A stretch of DNA of 64,000 nt from Mycoplasma tullyi (lineage in GTDB: Bacteria > Bacillota_I > Bacilli_A > Mycoplasmatales > Mycoplasmoidaceae), in the NCBI RefSeq assembly GCF_014068355.1, contig NZ_CP059674.1, forward strand, positions 496,001 through 560,000, in the 5' to 3' direction. The notes under the pieces are model-generated. The model saw nothing but the letters and a program-made list of their open reading frames with translations, was not told the origin of the DNA and ran no database searches. Positions 33,571 to 43,362 of this stretch are shown in pieces. Made by a program: the position numbers and the translations under genes. Position 1 is the first letter of the stretch; each line of letters starts with the position of its first letter.

Positions 33571-34012
33571 CTTGATTGATACTACTTTCTTGAATTTCTT
33601 TAATTAAAGCTTTAGCAATAATTAATTGTTTAGTATGATATTTAGTTATTTTAAAAAAATAATTATGTTTTTTCAAGAATAAATTCGTCTTATAAGATAG
33701 ATCTTGAAAATTATTGCGTTGCTTGATGTGCAAGAAAAACCCGATCATACCAAACCCAATAATAATGACGAATGAAATTAAGAATAACCTTGAAGCTGTG
33801 GCTTGGGTTGAGTTTTGAACTTGGTTATTAGGATCCATGATAATCGTACGATTAACATTATTTGGATCAGATAGGCTTAGATAGATTCCCACCCCAAAAA
33901 CAATGATCCCAATAATAAATCCAATCAATATCAAGATCATTGGTTGTTTTTTATTTTTTAAACAAGTGTCAATCTCGTCGATTATTTGGCTAGGGTTCCA
34001 ATTGGATCTCAT
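33560..34012 (-). CDS. Hypothetical two-TM membrane protein
   Basis: 150 aa, ATG at 34012. Two clear hydrophobic segments, about residues 25-46 (MILILIGFIIGIIVFGVGIY) and 76-94 (LFLISFVIIIGFGMIGFFL), with a polar Asn/Gln loop between and a basic tail. The start overlaps the end of the upstream peptidase gene by 31 bases. Family not recognised. Confidence 0.72.
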   Translation of the reverse strand: MRSNWNPSQIIDEIDTCLKNKKQPMILILIGFIIGIIVFGVGIYLSLSDPNNVNRTIIMDPNNQVQNSTQATASRLFLISFVIIIGFGMIGFFLHIKQRNNFQDLSYKTNLFLKKHNYFFKITKYHTKQLIIAKALIKEIQESSINQDVK

Positions 34013-35472
34013 GGTTCTAGTAATCTTACAGGTTTGTCAAACTCTTTAGTTAGTTTTAATTGTTCAATTAACTGGTTAAATAATTGTTGATTGATAGCAA
34101 CTTGGTATGTATATTTCTTGAAATAAGAATCAGAGATTACAAAATACCCAGCATGACCAATATCTTGACCTCAAGAGTTTTCAATCTTTCACTTATTAAC
34201 AGTTAACTTATCCATTTCTTCAACTAGATATTGGTAAGCTTGTTTATTCTTGTTAGCTTTAACTAATGCGTTGAATTCAGCATCGATCTTATTGAACTTA
34301 TCTAAATCTAAATCAACCCCAGTAATTAACATTGCATGGTTGATTGATGATAATCAATAATCTAATTGTTCAGATTTAGATAATGAAAGATCGACATTAA
34401 ATAATGTTTCATAATCAAATGATTGGTCATCCCAGAAGGTTTTAGCATCATTTAAGTAGATGTTTTTAACTTCACAACCAAATCATACAGGTTGAGAGTT
34501 AACTAATTGTTTAATTGTTAAATAACTAAATAATGCTTGTTCAACATTGTAGTGTAAGATCTCATCTGATTCAATTACGTTGTTTAGATATTTAACACTG
34601 AAAGTTTGGTTAAATGGTTTGTTTTCTGCTGGTGCATTGATTACAGAAATGAAACCTTGTTTTTCAATTAAATGCTTAAAGTATTTGTTATAGAAGGTTA
34701 AAGGAGTGTAATTAGTTTCAACAACTTTTTTAGGTACGTAATTAAAGTGTGATTCAGATTTATCAGCACTGTCTTTTTTAATTACTTTAGTGTAACTAAA
34801 GTTGAATTTAGATGGTAATTCACCATAGATTGAACTTAATAAGTAAAACACTTCATCTAAACATTTAGTTTTAATCTTATTAAGTTCAGCTTCAGATTTA
34901 TCCTTGTTTTCAATAATCTTGCTAGCTGCTTTATTTAGTTTTAAATTAATCAAGTAGTTAAGTCTTGTAGTTGAAGCGCTGTTAGCAAGATCAGGCATAA
35001 CAGATTTGGGCACTAAACCATACTTCTTAATTAAGTTGGTTAGCATTGTTCATTGCCCACCATCAGCTACTCCATTTCTTAGAATAAATGATAGAGTACG
35101 ATCACTTAGTTTTTTATCTCTTAATTCAGTTACTGTTTCTAAAAAATAATTTGCTTTTTCAAATTTATCTCAGAATGCAAGATAACTTTGAGATAACTCT
35201 AGATCATCAATATTTAATTCTTTACCTAAGTGATATCTTAATAAATTAACCCCAGCAAAGATCCAACATCTTCCAGTTTGGAACTGATTAGTTATTGGTT
35301 GAGCACTTAAATCTAGATTAAATGATAAAGAGTTCTTACTAAAGTTATAACCATTGTAAGATACACCCTTAACACCTGTAGTGTTTAAGATATTAGTTAG
35401 TTGTTTATTAAATTTTGAACGAGATAAGCTGTTAAGTTGTTTTAGTGAGTCTTTTAATTCTAATTTTGCCAT
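33982..35472 (-). CDS. C1-type aminopeptidase (PepC/bleomycin hydrolase-like), copy B
   Basis: 496 aa under code 4. Papain-fold cysteine aminopeptidase of the PepC/bleomycin hydrolase group, which trims peptides in the cytoplasm. Catalytic Cys69 (GRCWIF), His near residue 377 (NHAML) and Asn near 432 (ENSWG) are all present, and length is close to the family norm of 440-480. No signal peptide. It starts 2 bases after the stop of a second PepC-like gene. Probably supplies amino acids from imported peptides, since mycoplasmas lack amino acid synthesis. Confidence 0.9.
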
Positions 35473-35474
35473 TA

Positions 35475-37130
35475 TTATTTAACTCCTTTCTTGTTAGCAC
35501 CTAATGGGTCGTAACCATCGATTTTGATAGGTTTAGTATTTAAACCTTCTTTTAAGATCTCTTTAGTTTTTAGTTGTTTAACTAAATCAACTAGATCTTT
35601 ATCAATGAATTTTGGATTAGCAAAGAATTCATCAGCAGCTTTTGTAGAGATTACTACATCAATTAGATAATCATCAAATCATGAATCATTCATGTAGTAG
35701 AACCCTTTGTTACCAACTTTATCACCTCATGAGTTTTCAATCTTTCATTTTTTGAAAACAAATGTTTGACTTAGATCAAGAACAAATTGATATTGATCAA
35801 GTTTTTTAGCGTTTTTATACTTCTTAACTAATTCTTTTTGTTTAGCTAAAGTTTTAGCTTCATCAAAATCTACACCACTTAATGTCATTGCGTGGTTAGA
35901 TGAGATGAAATGACTTCTTACTTGTTGATTACGATCAATACTAAAGTCGATATTAAATAGACTTTCGTAATCAAACTGTTGATTATCAAATCCACCAGTT
36001 TTGTCATTACGGTAGTGACTTACATCACAAGCAAATCACATTGTTTGTTTAGCTACTAGATTAGCTAAAGCAAAGAATTTTAAAACGTTACGATCAATAT
36101 TTAAGAAATCAAAATCACCAGCTTCAAAGATATTATTTGAATCTTTTAAACTATATTTTTGATTAATCTTGTAATCAGTAGTATTACCAATTGTTCATAG
36201 ATCTAAGAAATCATATGCTTGATAATCAACGTATTTTTTCGCAAATTCAAGCGGAGTCATTTGCTTGATAAAACTGAATTCAGTTTTGATTTCTTTAAGA
36301 TCTTGTTTTGCTTTTTCTTCGTCTTTTTGTTCTTGAGTTTTTTCTTCAGCTTTAGCTTTAGTTGATTTTTCTTCTTTGTTAGCTAACTCTTTATTTTTTT
36401 CTTCTTTATTTTCTTCGTCTTTTTTAGCATCAGCTACGTATTGTCAATCAAATTTTGATGGTACAGGACCATAAGCTAAAACAAGCATTTCCAACACTTT
36501 TTTAAGTGTTGATTCAACTACTTCTTTTTGTTTTTGAGGGGCTTTTTTATTAGCACGAATCTCTTTAGTTGCTTTAATTAATAAAACTTGTAATAGTTCA
36601 TTAAGAATGAATGTATTATGACCAGAATAACTATCTGGCATTACTTCTTGAGGAACTAGACCGTATTTGATTACTAGATTGTCAAAAAACCCGTATCACC
36701 CACCGTCTTGACCAGCTGATTGTAATTCAGATTTAAGATCACGATCATCAAGATCAACATCGGCTCGTTCAATCATTCTATTTAAGAAAACATTAGCACG
36801 TTCATACTTGTCTCAAAAATCAACATAGGTTTGAGAAAAAGCAAAGTTAGATACTTTTAACTTATCAGCTGTTTGTCTTCTTAGTGGATTTAATCCAGCA
36901 AAGATTCAACATCTACCACTCATGTCTTGGTTGGTAATTGCTAATGAAGATTTGTGAGCATCTACTAAAAATTCAGTAATGTTTTTATCAGGATTAAAAA
37001 CATTAGCAGCCATGACATTAATATCATTAGTTACTAATGCATTTCTTGTTAGTAAGTATTCACGTTTTTTTTGATAACTTAAGTTTTTCTTTAAGTATTT
37101 TTGAAAATCGATTTTGTTGTTTTTATTCAT
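35475..37130 (-). CDS. C1-type aminopeptidase (PepC/bleomycin hydrolase-like), copy A
   Basis: 551 aa under code 4. Same family as its downstream neighbour: catalytic Cys74 (GRCWIF), His near 410 (NHAMT) and Asn near 465 (ENSWG). It is about 55 residues longer because of a low-complexity Lys/Glu/Ala insert at about residues 233-282, which probably forms a charged helix outside the catalytic core. It begins 7 bases after smpB. The two paralogues have diverged well beyond simple recent duplication. Confidence 0.9.
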
Positions 37131-37137
37131 ATTTTAT

Positions 37138-37569
37138 TTAATACTTTCTTATCTTTTTATTGATTTCGCGCTCTTTCATCGTTTGTCTTTTATCAAATCG
37201 CTTCTTAGGTCTGGCAAGATAGATACTGACCTTGATCTTATTATTAACAAAATAGATCTGATAAGGAATGATTACAAGTGATTGTTGTTTTTTAATCAGA
37301 TCGATCTTTAAGATCTCACTTTTATGTAAAAGTAGTTTTCTTGTTCTAGTTTCATTTAACACCTTAGAGGTGTCAAACTTATATTTGGGAATTAATAAAT
37401 TAAGGATATATGCTTCGTTTTTACGAATAATGACATAACTGTCATCAAGCTTACCATGACTTAGTGCTAATGATTTAACTTCATTACCACTTAAGCTGAT
37501 GCCAGCTTCATACTTATCAAGTAGTTCGTAGTTGTATTTTGCCTTTTTATTATTAACTAATAATCGCAT
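37138..37569 (-). CDS. smpB: SsrA-binding protein
   Basis: 143 aa, the expected length. Binds tmRNA and brings it to stalled ribosomes for trans-translation. Seen: KKAKYNYELLDKYEAGISLSGNEVKSL at the N-terminus, SYVIIRKNEAYILN, and the basic tail KKRFDKRQTMKEREINKKI. The ATG overlaps the stop of the upstream membrane protein gene by one base. Confidence 0.95.
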   Translation of the reverse strand: MRLLVNNKKAKYNYELLDKYEAGISLSGNEVKSLALSHGKLDDSYVIIRKNEAYILNLLIPKYKFDTSKVLNETRTRKLLLHKSEILKIDLIKKQQSLVIIPYQIYFVNNKIKVSIYLARPKKRFDKRQTMKEREINKKIRKY

Positions 37570-38297
37570 TAATGCTTAGGTTGTTTATCCTTAATTAGTT
37601 TGGTATTAAGTTTGAAAAAACTATAAATACTAGCACAATTAAGAACAAAGAATAAAGTGATTAGTAAATAACCAAATAGATCGATTCCTAATTGATAAGT
37701 ATTTGGTGAGATTTCTTTAGTAATCTTAAAAGCATAACCAAATGGTTGTGAGATCGTTACAGGTCTTGAGCTATCTGGAAACTGGGTAAAATCAGTTACT
37801 ACCAATCCAAGGATAAATACAATCCCGCTAACCAGGATAAAAAAGCTATAACCAAAAGCTTTGTAATTAAAGATTGTTCGGGCTTTTTTATCTAAACTTA
37901 GATAATTTGAATCCTTGAAACTATAACCATAATAAAATAGCACAGTGACCATATTGATTAGAAAAAAGATAATACAACTAATCCCATATGATGTTAATTG
38001 CAACGAAGCACTCGTACGCATAAATGTACCAATTAATGGATCATTATTAGGTTGATAGATTCAAAATAGACCAATCATGTTTTGGCTATTTGAAACAAAT
38101 TGTTTAGGATAAACTACTCCAATGAATATTAATAAAGATAGGATTAATAAGCTGATACTAAAAATAGCAGCGCTTATAAATCTTCAAAAGTCAACTTTAA
38201 TAATTGTTAATAACTTTGAAGGTTTACGATTTTGTTCTAGCTCTTTTTTTAGTTCACTAATCTTATTATCAATATCTTCGTGTTGGAATTTAAACAT
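37569..38297 (-). CDS. Hypothetical multi-pass membrane protein
   Basis: 242 aa under code 4, ATG at 38297. A charged N-terminal helix (about residues 1-30) is followed by four hydrophobic segments at about 39-60, 104-125, 150-172 and 207-230. It sits between the M24 aminopeptidase (5-base gap) and smpB (1-base overlap). Family not recognised; probably structural or transport-related. Confidence 0.75.
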
Positions 38298-38302
38298 CTT
38301 AA

Positions 38303-39364
38303 TTAAAGTTTCATTCTTTCAATATCTTTAGATAACCAAATCGACTTATCTGCTTTCACTTGAATCATATCTTCGATTCTGATTCCACCAACATTAGGAA
38401 TATAGATACCTGGTTCAATCGTTACGATTGAATCAACACCTAATTTGTCAGTATAAGAGCTTGCTACATTTGGCTTTTCGTGAATATCGATACCCACACC
38501 ATGACCAGTCGAGTGAACAAATAGACCTTTGAATTCAGTTTGTTCAATAATGTTACGACAAACTGCATCAACTTCTTGTCCAGTCATATCAGCTTTAGCT
38601 GCTTTAATCCCAGCTTGGTTAGATTGATCAACCAATTTATAAGCATTAATTAGTCTTTGGTTTTTAGGTTTATTTAATACTCAAGTTCTGGTGATATCTG
38701 AACAAAAACCTTGGTAAATTGTTCCAAAATCAACTGTGATGAAGTCACCATCTTTAAACTTACGATTAGTTGGATGATGGTGTGGTCTAGCTCCATTTGG
38801 TCCAGATGCTACGATCGGATCAAATGAGTTTTTTTCTCCACCAGCTTCAATTAAAGCAAAGGTTACTAATTTAGCTAGTTGCATTTCGGTCATATCAACC
38901 TTCATCATACTAGTTAATTTGTTACCAACTTCTTTAGTAATATCGATAACTTTTTTAAGCTTCTTAACTTCAGAAGGAGTTTTGATCGATCTTAGACTTT
39001 GTGTATCGATTGGGGTTTGTTTTTCACTAATACGATCTAACATTGGTTGGTATTGATATGTTAGATAATCACCTTCAATTAGTAAATGTTTAATCTTTAA
39101 TTTTTTAGCAACATCACTTAATACATTAGCTGCTAATAAAACAACTTCAGTGTGTTTAATTTCTTTACTTGCAGCTAAGTAATATCGAGAATCGATTACT
39201 AAAACTGATTTTGTACTAGTTACTAATAAAAAACCTGCTGTAGAACTAAACTCTGTAAACCACAGACGATTTTGATCAGACGTTAGTAAGATAGCATCAG
39301 CTTTGTGTTCTTTTAATGCTTTCTTAATAATGTCATGCTTAAATTCAAAATCTGCAGCTAACAT
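38303..39364 (-). CDS. pepP: Xaa-Pro aminopeptidase (M24 metallopeptidase)
   Basis: 353 aa under code 4. Removes N-terminal residues before proline from peptides. N-terminal creatinase-like domain, then the pita-bread catalytic domain with all five metal ligands in context: VDFGT (Asp), CSDITRT (Asp), HSTGHGVG (His), IEPGIY (Glu) and GGIRIED (Glu). The substrate-binding HHHPTN lies near residue 196. The ATG overlaps the stop of rpmG by one base. Confidence 0.93.
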
Positions 39365-39525
39365 TATTTACGTTTCACCTCTTTGTGAACTGTAGTTACT
39401 CTACATCTAGAACAATACTTGTTTAGACTTAGTTTTTCAGGGTTTTTCTTTGCGTTCTTTCTAGTGATGTAATTGATTTCCTTACAATCATCACATCCTA
39501 ATCTGGTACCACGTTTTTGTGCCAT
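39364..39525 (-). CDS. rpmG: Ribosomal protein bL33
   Basis: 53 aa. Small zinc-ribbon ribosomal protein with the CxxC pairs CDDC and CSRC, the usual RKNxKKNPEKLSLNKYC core and a KEVKRK end. An aaggaa Shine-Dalgarno lies about 9 bases upstream. First gene of a tightly packed operon that runs to 33154. Confidence 0.95.
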   Translation of the reverse strand: MAQKRGTRLGCDDCKEINYITRKNAKKNPEKLSLNKYCSRCRVTTVHKEVKRK

Positions 39526-39580
39526 AGTTATAAATTTCCTTAATTTAATTCTTATAATGTTTATAAAACATTAGTATATT

Positions 39581-39844
39581 TTAATTTTTTATAAAAAAAA
39601 TTGCAAACAAAACGATAGCAGCAACTGGTATATACAGAAACCATGTCGTTTTATTTATATTTATTTTATTAAACTTATTTATCAGTAGAGATTTACTTCT
39701 GGCTAATTGTTTAGAAAATTCTTGAATCCCTAAAGTTTTGCATAGTTTATATAAAGTGTTTTGCGTCAATCATAAACAGTATGTAAATGAAGAGTAAGCA
39801 CTTCTTATAATTCATTTATTCTTACAACTAGACACTTCAAACAT
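39581..39844 (-). CDS. Small putative membrane protein or gene remnant
   Basis: 87 aa under code 4 from the ATG at 39844. The C-terminus is a clear tail-type hydrophobic segment (WFLYIPVAAIVLFAIFF) ending in KN. The N-terminal part is unremarkable, with Cys and Ser. It borders a decayed plus-strand gene that also ends in a hydrophobic tail, so it may be a relic of the same kind of element. Function unknown. Confidence 0.35.
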
Positions 39845-39849
39845 TGACG

Positions 39850-40520
39850 CTTTAGTCTGAAATTATGGTTGTTCTGAAAACTTGAATTCATTCTTTCTTC
39901 ATGGGCATCATAGTTTTAATCATTTGTTATTTTTACGCATTTTTACCGTATAATTTAAAAATTTTCAAAAATATATTTCATTTTTTTATTAACATTTATT
40001 TGAATATCTAAAGAGATAAATGCGAGCCAATTTATAACCCATCTTGCTCGTTTTAAACAATCTTATGGATCTAATAAAATGCGATGAGAATTAACAGAGG
40101 CGGTAGATCAAATAAATTAGATACACTAACAAATACATTCGAAATTCATAAATGCGGTTTTTACCGCTTATTTTTTCAAAAACGAGATCTTAGAATTTGT
40201 AATACAAAGTCTAAAATTCTATTTTTGTAATATCTAAAAACTGACGCAAAATCAAACGCAATTTCTTTATTGATCTTAAAACAAGATTAAACCATTTGTG
40301 GGTAGTTATCTTAATGAACTAACTTGCGCCAATCAAAGAAGATTGAGCAGTACATACGATAATGTGTTTTAAAAATTTACAAAATTTAACTAGGAAGGTT
40401 ATTAAATAAACTTATAAAAAGGATTTATACAAAACATTACAACACATACGAATTCTCTCTGGACAGGCATTAATCTTAAAGCTGTTAAAAACATAATTAA
40501 TGGCAGTGAGAGAGATTATA
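39850..40520. other. Intergenic DNA with decayed coding texture
   Basis: About 670 bases with no open frame of useful length under code 4. Short inverted words occur (ataaatgcggtttttaccgcttat near 40148-40172; an ttagaatttgt...aaattcta pair near 40190-40222). It looks like a gene graveyard rather than a regulatory region. Confidence 0.4.
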
Positions 40521-40529
40521 AAACGATGG

Positions 40530-41015
40530 TCATAAATCTAACTATGAAAAAACTAAATGTATTCTGGAAAATGTTCTAACAGAAGAACCAGGAAATCCGT
40601 TCTCAAGAACAATTATATTTCTCATTGCATAACTCAAATGTAGCGAAGAAAATTTTATTTGGGATTTTTACAGATCTTATTAAAGAAATTGGACCTTTTG
40701 CCAAAAATTATCGAAGAATTATCCTTGAAAATCTAAATTTTTCAAAGATTTTATCCTAGACAATGACGTAGAATATTTCAATAAAATTTAGCTATATGGA
40801 AAAGAGCGGGAATTAGATCAAAGTTATGAGAAGAAGGAGATGGTTCTAAGGAATAGTTTATAAAAACTGGAGTAGAAAAAAAGAATCAACGTTTTGTAAT
40901 TCTTTGAATGGTAGTAACAGTGATCGTTAGTTTTATTACTGCAGAAACGTTGTATGTAACAAATAATAAGATATTTGAACGCGAGATTGGCAATTACGAG
41001 ATAAGAAATAAATAG
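40530..41015 (+). pseudogene. Frameshifted remnant of an unknown gene with C-terminal TM tail
   Basis: Reading fragments line up across at least three frames on the plus strand: NYEKTKCILENVLTEEPGNP, then LIKEIGPFAKNYRRIILENL, then YGKERELDQSYEKKEM, and finally FVILWMVVTVIVSFITAETL, ending at the stop at 41013. The fragments are helical, and the last has a membrane-like segment. They read like one protein of about 160 residues broken by small indels and stops. Parent family not recognised. Confidence 0.5.
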
Positions 41016-41016
41016 A

Positions 41017-41065
41017 AAAAAACTAACCAGTACACAAAATAAGTGTTTCTGGTTAGTTATTTATT
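41017..41065 (-). terminator. Terminator of the MIP-like lipoprotein gene
   Basis: 10-bp stem aactaaccag/ctggttagtt with an A run on the plus-strand left side, giving U on the minus strand. Confidence 0.8.
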
Positions 41066-41110
41066 TTAGATATAATGTGGAAAATGCAGGATTTTTTCTA
41101 AATAGTATTT

Positions 41111-42919
41111 TTAGACACCCTCAAAAAATAGTTTGGTTTTGATACCATTAACTCCGTAAATTTTACGAAGCATTTCTCTATAAGAACTAAGTTGTTTTGG
41201 ATATTTACTTTTATCAGTTCCATCGATCAAATTATAAGGATAGACAGTTAAATTATTTACTGTAAACATTCTATTTTGAACAAAAGGAACATAAAGCACA
41301 TTACTTGTTGTGGCGAATTTATCACCTATTAAAACTGATCCAGAACCTGAGTAACCAATGAATATTCCAATTGGAAGCCCTTGTCTATCAGTAACTAATG
41401 AACCACTCATACCACCAATAACTCTATTTAATGATAAAGTTTCAAATACAACACCATAAAATAGTGATTTAGGCATCTTATTAAATACAACAGTCCCTTC
41501 ATCCCCAACTGGTTTATTGTTGTAATCATAATCAACTGTTATATATGGTCTATTTAAATCAAAATCATCATAACCAGGTTTATTTTCTCATCCTGGAGGT
41601 ATATTAGTTATCGTTTCACTTTTTGTTTTACTAAATGGAAAACCTGCGTAATAAGTGTTAGTTGGTAACAGATAGGTTTTATTATTTAAATAATCATCGA
41701 TAAAACTGTTTAATTCGTTAATTTTATTAATTGAATGTGGAATTGATTCATCTTTAGTTAAATAATCAAGGTGATAAGCTTCTAAAAAGTGTTTTCTTGC
41801 ATAATCTAAAGTTTCATAACTAACTGAAGCATAAGGAAGTTTGTAATCAGTATTTCTGATTGAAAGATTTTTATTGGTTAATTTATCATAAACTTCATCA
41901 AAAGTTTTAATAGCTCCTTTGATATGCTCTGTTAAAAGTTTTCACTCGATATTTTCCTGCCTTAATAAGTAGTTTTGGACTCTTGAATCAGAATTAGGAG
42001 GCACAATAATGTCTTTTAAATCAAGATAGCTATTTATATTCACATCTCATTCAAGCACCGCAAAATCAGCATAATAGTTTTTGTTAGGTACATTTTTAGT
42101 ATTTTCAGTAAAGTTTTGAGCTAAAAATATAACTTTTGGAACATCTTCAGGTTTAAGCGTTCTGTAAGCAAAATTATTCCTATAGTTGGTTTTTTCTTTC
42201 CATTCTTTAACACCTGCGTTGGTGCTATTTTGAACGTCAAAGCCGATTTTAAAGTCAGTTATAGGATTATCATATCTAGCAGGTTGCTTGTATTCTTCAA
42301 GCTCACCTTGTCGATAAATATCAACTGCAACGTGATAATTTGTCGCTAAAAATAACTTATATGAACTATCATTTACTTTTTGATAGTCTAACAATCAGGT
42401 TGTCCCTCCTGAAAATGAACCATCTTTATAATTTCATCTTAAAGCAAAAGAACGTGCTAAGTTTTGCTGAATATACGAAATATTGTCTTTTAAAAATGTT
42501 TCACTATTAAAACGTTCTTCATCATATTTCTTTAATTCAGGGTGGTTTTCATAGTATGTTAATGCTTCTTGCGTTGTTAAATTAGCATTATCAGTATTTG
42601 TTGTTTCTACCTTATTTATAGGTTTATTATTTGTTGTTTCTATCTTATTTATAGACTTATTGGTGATATTCGTATCTGATTCATTTTTATGATCTTTTGT
42701 TACGATTTTATCACCAGATGTATCTTGATTTGATGGCTTATCATCATTTGGTTTAGGATTTTGTGTTTGGCTCTTGTTTACAGGTGTTTTTGATGGTTCT
42801 ACACCCATTTCGGGTTGTGGTTTATTTTCTTTTGCAGTATTGGTACATGAAGCAGCAACCAATAGAATTGGTTGACTAATAATTAAACCCGCAATTATGC
42901 TTAATTTCTTTCTATTCAT
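41111..42919 (-). CDS. DUF31/MIP-like serine protease lipoprotein
   Basis: 602 aa under code 4. Signal peptide with lipobox VAASC (Cys at about residue 25), a long Asn/Lys/Pro/Thr linker containing two copies of a TTNxKPINKxET unit (about 85-115), then a trypsin-like domain of the DUF31 family. A plausible catalytic triad is visible: His near 196 (ATNYHVA), Asp near 285 (ADFAVLE) and Ser near 506 (GGMSGS). In other mycoplasmas, DUF31 lipoproteins include MIP, which cleaves immunoglobulin after capture by MIB. No MIB-like gene is in this window, so an immunoglobulin target is inference. Confidence 0.85.
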
Positions 42920-43023
42920 GTCTAAATTTTAAATAATATTAATTTTTAAAACGGATTTATAGTAATCTTGGAAAAATGAAAAGAGCTTTTTGCTCTTAAA
43001 TAAAGACGTAGATAGAGTGTAAA

Positions 43024-43063
43024 AACAAAAAAAGATTGATCTAAATAAACAAGATCAATCTTT
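43024..43063 (-). terminator. Hairpin downstream of tRNA-Arg
   Basis: Stem aaagattgatc/gatcaatcttt with A-rich plus-strand left flank, giving a U run on minus. A second terminator-like hairpin behind the one at 43072. Confidence 0.55.
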
Positions 43064-43071
43064 ATGATAAT

Positions 43072-43096
43072 AAAAAACGGCTGATTACTCAGCCGC
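43072..43096 (-). terminator. Terminator of tRNA-Arg
   Basis: Stem cggctga/tcagccg, 4-base loop, with a U run on the minus strand. Confidence 0.75.
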
Positions 43097-43238
43097 TAAA
43101 ATTTAAAAAACGAATTTATTATATGAAATTTTATGATGACAATTACGATAAGAACTGTAATTGCAATAACCACAAATAAAAAAGGAGGAGTTAAATAATA
43201 TGAACTGTGGTTACAATAACTTATTATGAAATGTTTAA

Positions 43239-43315
43239 TGGCGCGCCGAAAGGGATTCGAACCCCTGACAACAGGCTTAGAAGGCATGTGCTCTATCCAA
43301 CTGAGCTACCGGCGC
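43239..43315 (-). tRNA. tRNA-Arg (TCT anticodon)
   Basis: On the minus strand the acceptor gcgccgg pairs with the 3' arm tcggcgc, followed by G and an encoded CCA. The anticodon loop cttctaa gives TCT for AGA/AGG, the main Arg codons in this AT-rich genome. T loop ttcgaat with stem aggggt...tccct, D arm gctc/gagc. One mismatch in the anticodon stem. Confidence 0.92.
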
Positions 43316-43362
43316 AAATAAGGTATTTTGATACCTGTAATATTATATATTATTTTTACGTT

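Noticed and set aside
43184-43238. Plus-strand ggagg followed by a 12-codon ORF ending one base before the tRNA-Arg 3' end
   Set aside because: The Shine-Dalgarno is strong, but there is no downstream plus-strand gene to regulate and the tRNA lies on the other strand. Probably chance.
43096-43287. 63-residue minus-strand ORF ending in a hydrophobic segment
   Set aside because: It begins inside tRNA-Arg, and its downstream part overlaps the tRNA's terminator region. The hydrophobic stretch has no plausible start of its own with a ribosome binding site.
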